A stretch of DNA of 64,000 nt from Limnoperna fortunei (GCA_944474755.1 OX104115.1:74934993-74998992), one strand, 5' to 3'. Positions 45,093-56,980 are shown, counted from the first letter of the stretch. The notes: a model not told the origin generated them from the sequence alone. Translations and numbers: made by a program.

Positions 45093-45402
45093 TTGGAAAC
45101 AGACCCGTGTTCATGGACGACAACGCAAGAACTCATAGATTATCTTGCAAATGAGGCAATTGAGACATTACCATGGCCTGCCATGTCTCCGGATATGAAT
45201 CCGATAGAGCATGTTTGGGACTATCTCGGCCGGAAAGTGAATGAACGTGACCCTCCATGTCAGAACATTCAAGAATCGCGTGATACTTTAATTTAGGAGT
45301 GGCGGCACTTCCCACAACGTAGACTTTAGAGACTTGTCCAGAGCATGAGAAGATGAGTTCAAGAATTGCACCGGAAGCGTGGAGGATACACACGATACTG
45401 AC
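45093..45402 (+). pseudogene. Tc1/mariner transposase C-terminal fragment
   Basis: One frame holds PVFMDDNARTH, the middle catalytic Asp motif, and after a frameshift the frame ending at 45,296 reads WPAMSPDMNPIEHVWDYLGR, the C-terminal DDE motif with its catalytic Glu and Trp. In-frame stops follow at about 45,294, 45,327 and 45,348, while the decayed frame continues to a terminal RKRGGYTRY and TGA near 45,400. The N-terminal DNA-binding domain and first catalytic Asp are missing, so it is a dead fragment. No terminal repeats recognised around it. Confidence 0.9.
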
Positions 45403-45916
45403 TCTTTTCTTGTGAATAAATGTTTAAAAATGATTTCTTCTTACATCTTAATAACCCTCATCCTCCCAACTCTTAGTATGTAACATTACCAGCGGTTCAT
45501 GATTTTTCAGTTTTATGGCATATTTTTACAAACGACATCTTGTTGGTCTTTTCTATACATTTTGAATAGTAATATCATAAACTTCTTTAAAGTAGTCGAC
45601 TATTTCAAACGAAACGTGAAATGAACAATGGATGGTTATATATTGATAAAAATATTGGTTTTAAAAAATCATCTCCGCTAAAATTCTGGCAGTCCCTAAC
45701 TTATGGCCATGTGTATTTATTATTAGTATTGGGCAGAATGGATAAGATATCATAATAAACGTCATAAGATCTAGCTACATAAATTAAAATCTTATATCAT
45801 AGATATCATAGAATTGCCCCATAGAATTGTTTTATTCAGGTGGCGTCTTGGTAATGAAATGAAGCATGCCTTGATCGAATATTTTGACTAAGCCCCTTTC
45901 GGAACATTTCTATTCT

Positions 45917-46098
45917 GTGTAACGGTAGAGCATGAAATAACGGCATTGTCATTACCGGGGATCGAACCATGATCTCAGTATTACCAGCCAGCCCTCTAAC
46001 CAAGTGAGCCAAAGAAGTACTCCGTTAGCTCAGTCGATTTTGACTGGCTATATACCTACTACCTAGCTGCTAGAACGCAGATAGGCCTCCCGTTACAC
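45917..46098. mobile_element. short TIR element with tRNA-like minus strand, copy 1
   Basis: The ends gtgtaacgg and ccgttacac are inverted repeats. The minus strand carries ggctcacttggttagaggg and ggttcgatccccggta, like a tRNA A and B box. Repeated at 46,181-46,356 in the same orientation. Confidence 0.7.
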
Positions 46099-46180
46099 TC
46101 TTCCCCCTTGCAAAGACTCATCATACTCATGATGATTCACAACAAACCCGACAAATAGGTTTTTCAGTTGGGCACCAAAT

Positions 46181-46356
46181 GTAACAGTAGGGCATGAAAT
46201 AACGATATTGTCATTACCGGGGATCGAACCGTTATCGCAGTATTGCCAGTCCCCCCTCTAACCAAGTGAGCTAAAGAAGTACTTCGTTAGCTCAGTCGAT
46301 TTTGACTGGCTATATACCTACTACCTGCTAGAACGCAGATAGGCCTCCTGTTACAC
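46181..46356. mobile_element. short TIR element with tRNA-like minus strand, copy 2
   Basis: Same body as copy 1 with scattered substitutions; the ends are gtaacag and ctgttac. 82 bp of other sequence separate the copies. Confidence 0.7.
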
Positions 46357-46927
46357 TGTAAATTCATGAACTAGATTTACATCTGTCACTGGCGATACAA
46401 TTATAGGTTTTTAAAAGAAATGCATATATCCTTTAAAATACAAGACTACTGAAATAGCTTTGTTTTTATTTATTTAGTTTTTTATTCTTTAGTTACTTTT
46501 TTCTGTTGTTTGTATTTACGTAAAGACATGTATATCATCATATTATTTATGAGATCAGAGTCTGGTTTATAAATCAGGGTTGAAGACGTGGTAATGTAAA
46601 GTTTTTGTACTGGTTGTTAAGAGGTTCGGCCCCTGAATATTGCATGCTGGAAGGTAATCATATAAGCATGCAATAAATCAATCAATAACTACATTTAAAA
46701 AAAATGAACCGTCAGGATTCTACAAATGCCCCTACATAACCACATGATTATGGATAATGGGATGTATGAGAAAAATAAAAGAAATATTAACAATAACATT
46801 TGTGCATATATCTTGCATAAATTATATTGAAATAAAAAAAAAGAAGACAAAGAAAAATTGTAAAAATAAAATGACTTCCTCACACATTTATGTATACATA
46901 CGTATTTTGAAACAATCTTATTTTAGA

Positions 46928-47165
46928 AGGGGACCTCGGTGGCCGAGTGGATAAGGTAGTTCGTCTACTATTGATCACGTGGTCTGTCAACACTGAGATT
47001 GCGGGTTCGAGTCTCACAGCGGGTAGGGTGTACTCGACTCCAATCTTAATTGACAAGGATTGCCAGTTTTCCTACCGAAGGTCGGGGGTTCTCTCCGGGT
47101 ACTCCGGCTTCCTCCCCCAATAAAAACTGGACGCCATGAAATAGCTGAAAAATTGAATACAAACT
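46928..47165 (+). repeat. tRNA-derived SINE, copy 4 (best preserved)
   Basis: gacctcggtggccgagtgga then taaggtagttcgtctac resembles a Leu/Ser-type tRNA, and gcgggttcgagtctcac is the B box. The tail has gtactccggcttcctccccc and actggacgccatgaaatagc, shared in reverse with 25,620-25,842. Confidence 0.85.
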
Positions 47166-47316
47166 TGACGAATTAAACTTCCTGACAACACTATTTCACC
47201 AGTTGCGTCGTATTACATTTCACGACACATTTCTATGTTAGATAATAAGATCGGAATTACGATTTTCTAGATCGGACGCCATGATGTCATTCTTTTCAAT
47301 TTTCTGTTGGATCTGC

Positions 47317-48853
47317 ATATGTCACAAAACATATATGTCACACGTGTGATATATTCGGTCGGATACGTGACACGTGTGATATATTCGGTCGAATACGTGA
47401 TACGTGTGATATATTCGGTCGAATACGACACACACCAGCCGAATATGACATATAATTTGACATATGCGATTGGAATTAGTTTTTCCACGCTCATTAAAAC
47501 GTATTTGTCAGTTATCAAAATGTGTCAAAAATATATGTCACAAAACTTATATGTCACACTTGTGATATATTTGGTTAAATACGTGACACGTGTGATATAT
47601 TTGGTCGAATATGTCACACCCTTCAACCGAATATGGGATATATTCGGTTGGAATAAGTTGAGCGACGATGAGGTAGTGAACAGCGACACGTCACACGGTA
47701 CACACGGAGATGTCCACAATGCTCAGAACACTGAGAACACTAATAATTCTGCCAACTTCACTGAAAATGCTGCCCTAAAGGACCTTAGAAATATGGCAAA
47801 CAATAGAAAACAATAGAAGAGCGCAAAAGCGAAAGGACAAGTTTTCATTCCTATTGCTACCTATGCACATTCAGATAGACATTTTGAAGATTTGCATTCG
47901 TTCAAATCCAGCTATGCAGTTCGTGTTGGCCAAGGTCGGCGAAAACTTTAGAAATGCGATTAAGTCAATGGGTATGCAAAAGCCAAGGATTTATATCCCA
48001 CCACATATTCAACTGAAGAATGGAAATTCGGTTAGCGTTCACTTTCTGCTTAGAAACAGTGGCTTCATTCTAGCAATCAGAGAAATAATTCAAGGCTAGG
48101 ACCAAAATGGATGAATGCTTGACTTCGTTTGCGTATGAGTGGCATTTACTGGTATGACATACCCGACATCATATATAAGTAACGGCGACTATGTTTTCGT
48201 GTCAACTGTTATATGATTTCTAATGCGTGTTGCTAGATTTTACGTCTAATTGTGTAGTGTTCTTTAAATCACTGTTGATCGCGAAACGGCGACAGAATAT
48301 TTGTAGATTTTTTTCCTGTACACTGTTATGTTATTTCAAAAGTATGTAGTTAGAATATACGCTCTTTAAAATAATTAAAGTTATGTCATTATCTTGTTTA
48401 TTAAAATTAAAAAAGAGATTTTACGTGTCATGATGTGATGTTCTTTTAGTAAACTGTTAAAGTAATGTCAGTTTCTTGTTTATTAAAGTAATAAAAAAGA
48501 TCCTAATGTTGTTAATTTGACATAAAAACTTGATGTTAGTTTCTCGTCTATTAAAACTATTTGTGTTAAAATTCTTGTGGCCCTTACTTTACATTGTATA
48601 TCTGCAAGTTAAAAACGTTACAACAAAAATTACTAGTGATGATGATGGTGATGTTTCGTTGGCGTTAATGAGGGCAAGCTACTGCTACTGCGGACAAAGA
48701 TAATGGCAACCATGTTTAAAATTGGTTCATTGTATGATAAATACGGTCAGACATTTATCACTAATTTGCACAAACGTATGTCACATGAAGACAGGTGTGA
48801 TTAATTCGGTCGAATATGACGCACACGTGTGACATATACGTTTTGTGACATAT
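47317..48853. mobile_element. 1.5-kb element with terminal inverted repeats
   Basis: The left end atatgtcacaaaacatatat with gtcacacgtgtg is mirrored at the right by cacacgtgtgacatatacgt with tttgtgacatat. The subterminal region is a run of ~27-30-bp repeats combining cacgtgtg with attcggtcgaata, both palindromes. It is probably a non-autonomous DNA transposon. The interior has two short open frames (47,645-47,816 and 47,854-48,099); no transposase is recognised. Confidence 0.75.
47854..48099 (+). CDS. open frame inside the TIR element, unknown
   Basis: 81 codons beginning at a non-ATG-like context (the first codon is probably internal). The frame includes FVLAKVGENFRNAIKSMGMQ and RIYIPPHIQLKNGNSVSVHF. 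It reads as ordinary globular sequence. The neighbouring frame before it, SDDEVVNSDTSHGTHGDVHN, is polar and ends at 47,816. They might be two pieces of one protein separated by an intron or frameshift. No family recognised; could be captured host sequence or a dead element gene. Confidence 0.3.
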   Translation: MLPMHIQIDILKICIRSNPAMQFVLAKVGENFRNAIKSMGMQKPRIYIPPHIQLKNGNSVSVHFLLRNSGFILAIREIIQG

Positions 48854-50927
48854 ACGGTTTAACATGCACATTTGCGTCCATTCATTTTTTCGTTTTGCAA
48901 AATTAAAAACAAAATACATTGTTCTAACATTTGAAACAATGTATAAAAAGTTATATCTACGCTTTTAAGAGGACGACCATTTGTTTTGTGAAGGGAATGA
49001 GATCTGGCAAATTTGGTGAAATCAGCATATTTATTCCCATATTGAAAAAGGTCATATTTTTTAATATTTAGTAAGAGACCATTGTCAGAATATTCATTGT
49101 ATTTATTTTCTATAAATATTAATGAACTCAGATGAAGATCAGACTATTTATTTTGCAATATTTATAAATTTATGCACTACACAGTATACCCCCTGTCTTT
49201 TTAATTATAATACTGTTCTCTCAGTGCGAGTAGTATTTCATCTTATTTAATGCACGACAAAAAATAAACCAATAGTAAATCAATAAGGAAATGACACGGA
49301 ACAATGCACAAGAAATGTTAAATGCCATTAGAAAAGTTTGTAGAGGTTATTCGGACCGTGAATTCCGTTTTTATTTTACTCTCCAAATAAATTACCAAAC
49401 TATAGTCAGTGGCCCTGCTATCTGCATTACAACCTGATGTATAATAAGAAAACTTTTGATGCAAAGCATCAGTTCGCCGCCGATTTGTTCTGCATTCTGC
49501 ACGCGTTTGTCAAAATGATTTGAAAAAATATTACGGGATGCATTTTAAAGCATGTTTATACCTACGTTACAGAGGTTATTTTTATGTTCTTTGCAATTAT
49601 ATTGTAATGTGTCAAAGCTTTAAGTTAATATTTTGTTCAAACTATACATTAACATCATATACTTTAGACCCAATAGTGTTTTTTTTAGAGGCTGTATTAT
49701 GTATAATCAAACGTTTCGAACCTTGAATATGTGTTTTTCTATCTGTTTGCATTTGCTTAAATGCAAAATACATATCATCTCGACAATATGGCAATTAGAG
49801 AAAATAATCTCCATTTTTAGATTGGATTAAAAATTGTACGTGTAGAGAACCAAAAAAATAAATAATCACAGTCAAGTTGTTTTTATATAATATAAAAGCT
49901 TGTGTAGCTGACATCTCAGATTTTCAATCGAACTAAAAACACAAAATTTCTAAGGACTATCTAATGAAAATTCGCTTGGAAAGAATTGCTATTTCTAAAC
50001 AGAAGGCATTTTAACTTTTTCCCCCATAAGGTTCAATGTAAAGCTAAGTCCTGCTGTTGTGGCTAATTTGAATTGCCGATTTCTAAATTTGCGCACATGT
50101 AGTCTTTTGTCATATATTAAATCACAAATATACTTGAATTAAAACAAATATTTAAGTTGTTTAATTAAATTATTGACATAACATTTCTATATTGAATCTT
50201 ACAAATGCGGCATACTCCGGAATTGTATAAACAAAATTGCCTTTTATTCTGGTTTCCGATTTTTCAAACCTACGCTCTTCGATAGAACTTTCACCGAATT
50301 ATACAGTACCAGGATAAAAATGGTCTCCCTCTGTTATTAACTTCCGTAAATAGAATACCAACAAAATTTATTATTACATGAAACTTTGATATTACCCAAG
50401 CATTTTTGTAGTCGAAACCTAGCTATCATCTTGTTTTTTTCACTCAAGTTAAATTATTGACATTCTTGTAGCAAATTTCTGTTCATTTATGGTAACTAAG
50501 TGTACTTAGAAATATTTTCTCCTTTATCCATCGTTAGCAACGAAAGTGAATACAAATATATCGCCGCCCTCCTGGGCGGCGATAATGAAATATCAGTCGA
50601 GCTTAGCAGAAACTGAACATTTTCGCATTTAGGAATCTGAATCATTTCTTTAATAGGTCAATTATTTGATGTATAAAACTCTATAGTTTCCCGTATGCAG
50701 GCATGGTAAATATTCCAGTATTAATTAGCTAATTCATAAAATTATTTTCACTTTATAACCAGCACAAAAGTGTCCGGATGAAATGATATCTATTTTAACA
50801 ATAATAATCGCCTCCATTTAGTTGTTAAAAGAGTTGACAGGTATCACTGTCTTACACTCTTGGCACAGCCTCATAATTATACAACAAGGGAGATTTTTTT
50901 TATATTTGAACAATTTCTATTTTATAG
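48854..50927. other. last part of Ig-gene intron 2
   Basis: AT-rich, with no exon bounded by good splice sites and no clear repeat. Short open frames such as 49,520-49,726 show no domain. Confidence 0.5.
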
Positions 50928-51043
50928 TACATCCTGCAGACAACACCATGAAAGTTTTGAACAGTAATTTGAATGGAACAATTATGATAAACATTGAGTT
51001 TTCAGAAGTGTATCCAGTACCAAAATGCACATTAAGTTTATCA
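50928..51043 (+). CDS. exon 3 of the Ig-superfamily receptor (ectodomain)
   Basis: The acceptor tttctattttatag and donor tca/gtaagt are strong. The exon starts in phase 1, matching the end of the Ig exon at 27,591, and ends in phase 0. It encodes HPADNTMKVLNSNLNGTIMI and EFSEVYPVPKCTLSLS, with one sequon (NGT) and one Cys. Together with exon 4 it could form a second, less typical Ig-like domain. Assignment to the same gene rests on phase and on the downstream transmembrane exon, across a 23-kb intron. Confidence 0.6.
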
Positions 51044-51180
51044 GTAAGTTGGATACGTTCAATAAGTCAAATAAGATATACTTAAATTTTTGTTATATGC
51101 AAAATATTAACACATCATAGAATACAAGCAACAACGATAATAATCAAAATTTTCATAACACGTCTCTAAATTTAATTTCA

Positions 51181-51340
51181 AGACTGGGGTTGCGGATTCG
51201 AGTCTCACTGCAGGCAAGGCGTGCTTTACTCCTACCTTATTAACAAAGATTTCTATGTTTTCTGTTTATGGAATAGGGTATTTACCGGGTACTCTGACTT
51301 CCTCCCCAACGGCGTAAAGTGGCGTTTAACCCTATCCACA
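51181..51340 (+). repeat. SINE fragment, copy 5, in intron 3
   Basis: ggttgcggattcgagtctca then tactctgacttcctcccc correspond to the B box and tail of the SINE at 46,928. Confidence 0.7.
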
Positions 51341-51377
51341 AACAAACACTTTAATTTCTTGAATATTTTTATTTCAG

Positions 51378-51561
51378 AACAACATCGTTTTATTCACTGT
51401 TGAAAATCTAGAGTTAAATGGCATATTCTTTGAAGTTAATACATCTGCAAGCTATAAACTAAAAGAAACCGTGTGTGAAGGAAGACTAAAGACAGTTTGC
51501 GACGTCGGTACAACAAACATAGATGTATTGAATGTTCCAGTTAAAGAAGAATGCGTTACAG
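51378..51561 (+). CDS. exon 4 of the Ig-superfamily receptor (ectodomain)
   Basis: Acceptor aatatttttatttcag, phase 0, in register with exon 3. The donor acag/gtttat is weaker and leaves phase 1. The exon encodes NNIVLFTVENLELNGIFFEV, a sequon (NTS) and two Cys in KETVCEGRLKTVCDV, then KEECVT. Beta-strand-like alternation and Cys spacing suit a second extracellular domain. The last codon is completed by exon 5 to GAA. Confidence 0.65.
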
Positions 51562-52848
51562 GTTTATAAACTTAAAATGATCTCACTGGAATTACCATAA
51601 AATTTCTGTTGAAAAACATATTAAGTATGATCCGTCTGTTTGTCTTGTGGAAATGTGGATTAATGGAATTGTGTTTCACCAAAGTGCAGACATACATGTA
51701 CAATGTAATGACTAACGTTTAAGATCAGATTGTTAGCAATCAATGACCGTAAAACGTTGTATTAGCTTTCAATATATAGAAAAACATTTTTCACACTTTT
51801 GTCAAATTTCCATGCCGCCTGACCAAGTGATAAGTAATAATTTGATTTCCTAGGGAATAATAAAGTATCGTGCACTTTCTGGAAGTGACGTCACTGTGTA
51901 TGTTCTATTCGACGTCGACGCGCAAGAACAATCAAAACCCAGTTTTCGACGACGTATTAGATAATTGTTAATGTAAGCAAAATAATCAATCGCGCATCTT
52001 AATGTTTAAAAAAATGATCATTCGTGCCGAAACGCATTTCAGTAAAAAAAATTTGACTATTTCCAGTGTTGAATAATTGTAATCCCTCTACAATGAAGTG
52101 AAATCTATAAATAATTCCCTAAATGCGTACGACGGGTTAAATACTGAAATTAATGCACTTCTGACATTGCGATTAAAATGAGATTTTAATATTTTAAATT
52201 TTTGTTTGTGCCAATCAATCCGTCAATTTTACTGACCGAAAGTTGAAACCTATTGAAGTAATCAGTGCAATTAATCCGTCAGATTGTTATATATCCACCA
52301 AAATACTGATGGACGGATTGTGAACGATCTGACGAATTGGTAACTGATTGGTGATTGATTATTAATCGGTGACCTCAGACTGATCGATACACTGTTACGT
52401 TATCAGCCAAGTCATATAAGGACACTACAGATACAATCTAGCCGGCGTCTTAACTAAACTTTCTTTTCGAAATCGATGGAGATACAAAAAAACAGCAAAT
52501 TATACTTTGTAACAAGCTTTATGACTGTAACCTTGCACTTGTTAACTTTACGTTTATTAATGGCTTCGGTGTACGTTGTTTACATTACACAACTTCCGCG
52601 AGTTATCGCGACCCGTATTACGATTATTTTTAGACCGAACGCGCTTGATGTATTTAAGTGGATGTCATCCGTTCAAAATTAATGCGCATGTAACGTCGAT
52701 ATTGTTGATTTAGTTAGCCATTAGTTTTGGAAAATCAATCTCTCATGTGCGAACTTACCACTGTTTGACCAGCTATGAATTTTTGCTAGATCCCTTTTTT
52801 GGTATGTCAGCAGCGACTAATGCGTGTAATTTCACATGTTTGTTTTAG
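51562..52848. other. intron 4 of the Ig gene
   Basis: Non-coding. It includes a short stretch with repeated tccgtca and gacggatt motifs near 52,210-52,360. No exon seen. Confidence 0.5.
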
Positions 52849-53016
52849 AAGCTGATACCAATATCAAAGAATCTGAGAAGACCACAAACCCAAATACAGC
52901 TCTTATTGTTATTGTTATTGTGTGTGGATGTCTATTTGCAGCAGCAATTGCAGGACTTGGAGGTTATATATTTGTAAAACGGAGAAGAAGAAATGACTAT
53001 GAAGAAACATCAACAG
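52849..53016 (+). CDS. exon 5 of the Ig-superfamily receptor: transmembrane segment
   Basis: The acceptor tttgttttag and donor acag/gtaaat are good. Two bases complete the Glu codon left by exon 4. The exon encodes the stem ADTNIKESEKTTNPNT, a single hydrophobic span (ALIVIVIVCGCLFAAAIAGL then GGYIFV) and the stop-transfer KRRRRNDYEETSTG. This makes a type I membrane protein: signal peptide, Ig ectodomain, one helix and a basic start to the cytoplasmic tail. The end phase is 1. The tail exon or exons are not firmly identified: a weak candidate is 54,378-54,454 (phase fits, poor acceptor). Confidence 0.75.
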
Positions 53017-53218
53017 GTAAATATGTCAGCAAACATTCTATTCAATAAAATTATTTATTACTCGGCGGACTGCAGGTACGGGCATGTAAAAATTATTAAA
53101 AATGTTGCACACAAAATATCAATTTAAGAGCACAAAATTATAATAATAATAAAATCGCGTTGATAAGTGGGATTTGTCCTGGACCTCATGGTTTACTATG
53201 GAAAGCCGCAGTGAACCC

Positions 53219-53832
53219 GTCGACGACAATGATAATTTCTATATAAAATGGTCATTATTATCGTCGCCGATTTTTTGTCAATTTGCGGAGACGACAATCT
53301 TTACACCAATAATTATGATCGTCGATTTGTGTTTATTCAGCGGAGACGACAATCTTTACTATAATTATTATGATCGTAGATTTTTTTTCTTCGGCGGAGA
53401 CGACAATCATACACTCATCATTATGATCGTCGATTTTTTTTTATTGAGCGGAGACGACAATCTATAACACTCATCATTATTATCGTCGAATTTTTAACTC
53501 AGCGGAGACGACAATCATAATAACACTCATCATTATGATCGTCGAATTTTAATTCAGCGGAGACGACAATCATAACACTCATTATTATGATCGTCCAATT
53601 TTTTCTAACGGAGACGACAATCATAACGTCTAACATTATGATTGTCGATTTTTTTTCTTGCGAGACGACAATCATAACACCCATCATTATCGTCGAGCTT
53701 CTACGCGAGGTCGACAATCTTGGCGGAAATAATATGCGAAATTGATTTCAATGTAATCCGATCATGTTCTACGAATTACTCTGCCCATCATTATTATCGT
53801 CGAGTTTCAACAGTGCGACAATCTTGGCGGAA
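53219..53832. repeat. ~54-bp satellite whose monomer is itself a hairpin
   Basis: About nine units carrying ggagacgacaatcataacac, tcatcattatgatcgtcg and a T-run. Within each unit cgacaatcataa pairs with ttatgatcgtcg. The last copies (53,690-53,832) are diverged, with cttggcggaaa insertions. The frames open through parts of it are by-products of the repeat. Confidence 0.88.
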
Positions 53833-55772
53833 AGGAAAAACATACCCGACTTTGTTTTAACAGTTACATGATTGTAAACTTCCGGTAATTTCCTCGGGTT
53901 GGAAAGGTCTGTATGCATGGTAAACTTGAAACGGGTTACTACTATACTGACTATTGAGTAATCAACCACTAAAATCTTCTTTATCTCCACCAGGCGAGTG
54001 CTTTTTCAGTAACCCCCACCTAAATGGCCAAATAGGCTAAGTTAACCCAGACAATACTCTATTCACGAAATTTGCACCATAGTTTTAGGCTTAGCTGTTG
54101 AGTGGTTAGAAGGTACGTATACAGGTTCTACAGAATATTATTCCCACTCAGATATAAACATTATCCCAGTTTTATCAAATAGGAATGTTTTAAGGATTAA
54201 GACAGTGGTAAGTTGTCTAGATAAATAAACTGAGATAATGTGTGAGTATGTCATTGAAGGGGCTGAATGAATGGCAGAATGTTGAGATTATGACATAAAG
54301 CTATTGGCTTTAAATAATCTGAATCTCTCACCTTTTATTAAATATAAATTGTGTTATTGTAGTATAACTAATTAAAGATTCCAAAGATGAGGAAATATTC
54401 AATGATATGACTGCACAACACCATAATTGGCGAATGCGATTAGCACATGAGTGAATTGTATGTTTTTTGTGGTCACAAGTTGAATATTTTCCATATTTGG
54501 AATCTTCATTGAGTTACACTTTATATAACATAGATAAAATACAAATGGAGGGCAGATATACTATTTACCTTGATTACTTTGGAAAACGCGAAGTGATTTT
54601 CGAGGTCATTCATAATGTTTTGGTGATGTCACTTGGGCCATACAAAATTAATTTTTAGCTTCTCGAGCCATTTTTATCCCCTGCGATGACATGTTAATTT
54701 TATGAAATAGCAATAAAAAGGGACAATGATGCTGCCTCGGAACAGATGAGTCAGTGGCCCGAGACGCTAAATATTTTTCTTTTTGGTCTTAACAATGTTA
54801 GATAATTTTTTAGAAATTCACATTGTGAAATATCAAAATTGAAAAAAATAACTTTAAAACATATATAGTAAGCTGACAACTGTTAGCCATTGTCATGATA
54901 TTAACAATTTTCAATGGTAAAAAATTTCATGGTCACATTTCAATCCATAAATTGCTCCTTTTTAGCTCCCTTGTAAAAAAATTCTAATTTATCAAAGTGT
55001 GCGTTTTGACCCCAATATTCTACTTCTAACACCAGTGGCCAAATTTTTTTGTCTGACCAAAAATCCACACAACTATTTTGTTAAAGCTATGAAAAATCTG
55101 TCGGATGACAATAAATGTTGAAAATAAAAACAAATGTCAAAATAGGAATTAACTCTTCGATTGATCAACACAAATTGGTTTTCAAGAAATTTGTACACTT
55201 GTAATAGATCTAATTATTTTAAATTTATTTAACCAAAAGGAGATTTTGCTAAATCTGAACAATTTTAGAAATATATGCAAAACCCTGAAATTTTTACCTT
55301 TAAAGCTATACATTATAATTTTAGCAATGGTCTTAGACAAAACTGACATTGAAAAAAGGAAATTGTCTAATGACTTTGTTCAATGGATCATGATACTACT
55401 AGATCTAATGTGATTGCTGACCCGACCCTTCATGCCTTTATTTGATATCTGAACATCTTGTTGTTTGCTCTTTTGCAGTCTTTTACTGGCTATTGGAACT
55501 GAATTAATAATTTTTTTTTAAAGAAAGCACTAAAGCATTGAATTTAATTTATGTCATTGTTTTATGCATGGTTTTGATAATTTGTTGTGTGGCTTTTATC
55601 TTTGTGTTCATTGCAATTCTAATTTTGACTTTGTCATATGATAGTTTGAAGGACGTTTGTTGGGAAACTGGTTTACAAAGCTCATTACATTGCCTTTAGT
55701 CTTTGCAAACTTAACTGATAAGCAAATATATTTATAAATATCAATGTAACACATTCCTGTTTTGTTTTCCAG
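53833..55772. other. non-coding DNA after the satellite
   Basis: Contains the weak tail-exon candidate 54,378-54,454 (encodes DSKDEEIFNDMTAQHHNWRM, then a stop). Otherwise no gene or recognised repeat. Confidence 0.45.
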
Positions 55773-55841
55773 AGTGACGACCAACACTGCACACTAAAAT
55801 GCTTTGATGAGGTGATCTTTTCCTACAAAGACAAGGAGTGA
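55773..55841 (+). CDS. possible terminal exon of a plus-strand gene
   Basis: A strong acceptor (tgttttgttttccag) precedes 22 codons in phase 0: SDDQHCTLKCFDEVIFSY then KDKE and a stop. An AATAAA polyadenylation hexamer lies at 55,907-55,912. It could be the last exon of the Ig receptor if an unseen phase 1-to-0 exon bridges it to 53,016, or belong to another transcript. No family. Confidence 0.4.
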   Translation, partial: SDDQHCTLKCFDEVIFSYKDKE

Positions 55842-56590
55842 ACGTTCATATTTTTGTTTATATTAATTTTGTATGATATAAAATATGTACTGTTTTAAAT
55901 TTTGTGAATAAACTTCTGTGAGAACATGCTTTTACCATTTAATAGGCAGGATGACAGGATTTGGAATCCAGTGTTTGTTATGGTTTAGGCACATGCTTCA
56001 TTAATGTGCATTTTAATTTGTAAACAAAGGTCTTAAATTCTACCTTGACAAGAACTTTTTTGAACAGTATGTAACAATACCACTTTCCAACGATTCTATA
56101 CACATCACAATTCTTGGCCTACGATCCGATTCATATCACGATAATGGTCTTTGCTAAATTTAATTTAAAAATGCCAAGTTATACTTATTTAGAAGAAAAC
56201 AGCAATTGTAAATTTGCAGGATTATTATAATTTTCGTGCTTAATTCAGCCCTTTCCATGAATTATGGGTTTTATGTCACAAAATTTGTTGTCACATGATC
56301 AGAGATGATATCTCAAATTTTGTGGGAGTTATGGCCCTTTGAACATAGAAATTTGCTGAAATTCTTGATTTATCATCTTGTGGACAAAACTTCTCTGAAA
56401 CTACTGAACAGAATTTAATGAAACTTGGTATGTAATAAGTATAATTTATTAAGTTGTGCATTTTATCACAAATGTTTTATTCGCAAAAATTACGAGCTCA
56501 GGGTTAATTTTTATAGTCCAATAGCGGAATGTGTGGGGTATGTGAGAGTGCTCACTAAGGTTCTTTCATTAGATGTGAATTGGAATATAT

Positions 56591-56661
56591 GGTCAGGAAG
56601 CTCAGTGGCAGAGCATTCAGTTTTCAACTGAGAGGTCCTAGGTTCAAATCCTGGTTTGCCC
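56591..56661 (+). tRNA. tRNA-Glu(TTC)-like gene
   Basis: A full cloverleaf can be drawn: D arm GCTC/GAGC, anticodon arm TTCAG/CTGAG with loop TTTTCAA (anticodon TTC), and T arm CTAGG/CCTGG with loop TTCAAAT. The acceptor stem GGTCAGG/TTTGCCC has one mismatch and two G-T pairs. A and B boxes (gctcagtggcagagc; ggttcaaatcc) are near consensus. CCA is not encoded. The imperfect acceptor stem leaves open a pseudogene or SINE head. Confidence 0.6.
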
Positions 56662-56793
56662 ATTTATCTGCATCTAATAATGGATAACATATGCAAGTAC
56701 ATGGCTTATGAACCCATATTAGTTATCACTATCAGTAGCAGTTTACTAAAAATTGTAACAACATTTTCATTTATAACCGATTCCGTATTCCAG

Positions 56794-56980
56794 AGCTTGT
56801 AGGGAGTATTGTGGCTTCCTTGATAGAGTGTCACGTCCGACAGGCAAATTGTTTACACAAGGTTATGTTGCTCCCCGGTTGTTGTCATCACTCAAGAAAT
56901 TTAATGGAAGACATCATGTGCTTGTGGACAAATACAGGATTTCCATCTCTCAGATAAGCGCAAATGTTGGTTTGACTTAG
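56794..56980 (+). pseudogene. coding remnant, probably repeat-derived
   Basis: After a good acceptor (ttccgtattccag), one frame is open for 61 codons: CREYCGFLDRVSRPTGKLFT, then VAPRLLSSLKKFNGRHHVLV and DKYRISISQI, ending at a TAG. It reads like real protein. It is followed by DNA (57,040-57,130: agcaagcaggaactgcttac, ccggagcacctgagttcact) of a kind I believe is repeated in bivalve genomes. A mobile-element tail is more likely than a host exon; function unknown. Confidence 0.35.

Noticed and set aside
47307..47640. Start of a 169-codon frame
   Set aside because: The first 100 codons are the terminal tandem repeat read through (VTRVIYSVEY blocks), not a protein.
53174..53467. 97-codon frame and its neighbours in the satellite
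   Set aside because: Open only because the repeat period is a multiple of three; it encodes the repeat.
55773..55841. Direct splice from the transmembrane exon (53,016) to this exon
   Set aside because: Phase 1 joined to this exon would create an immediate stop, so another exon would be required.
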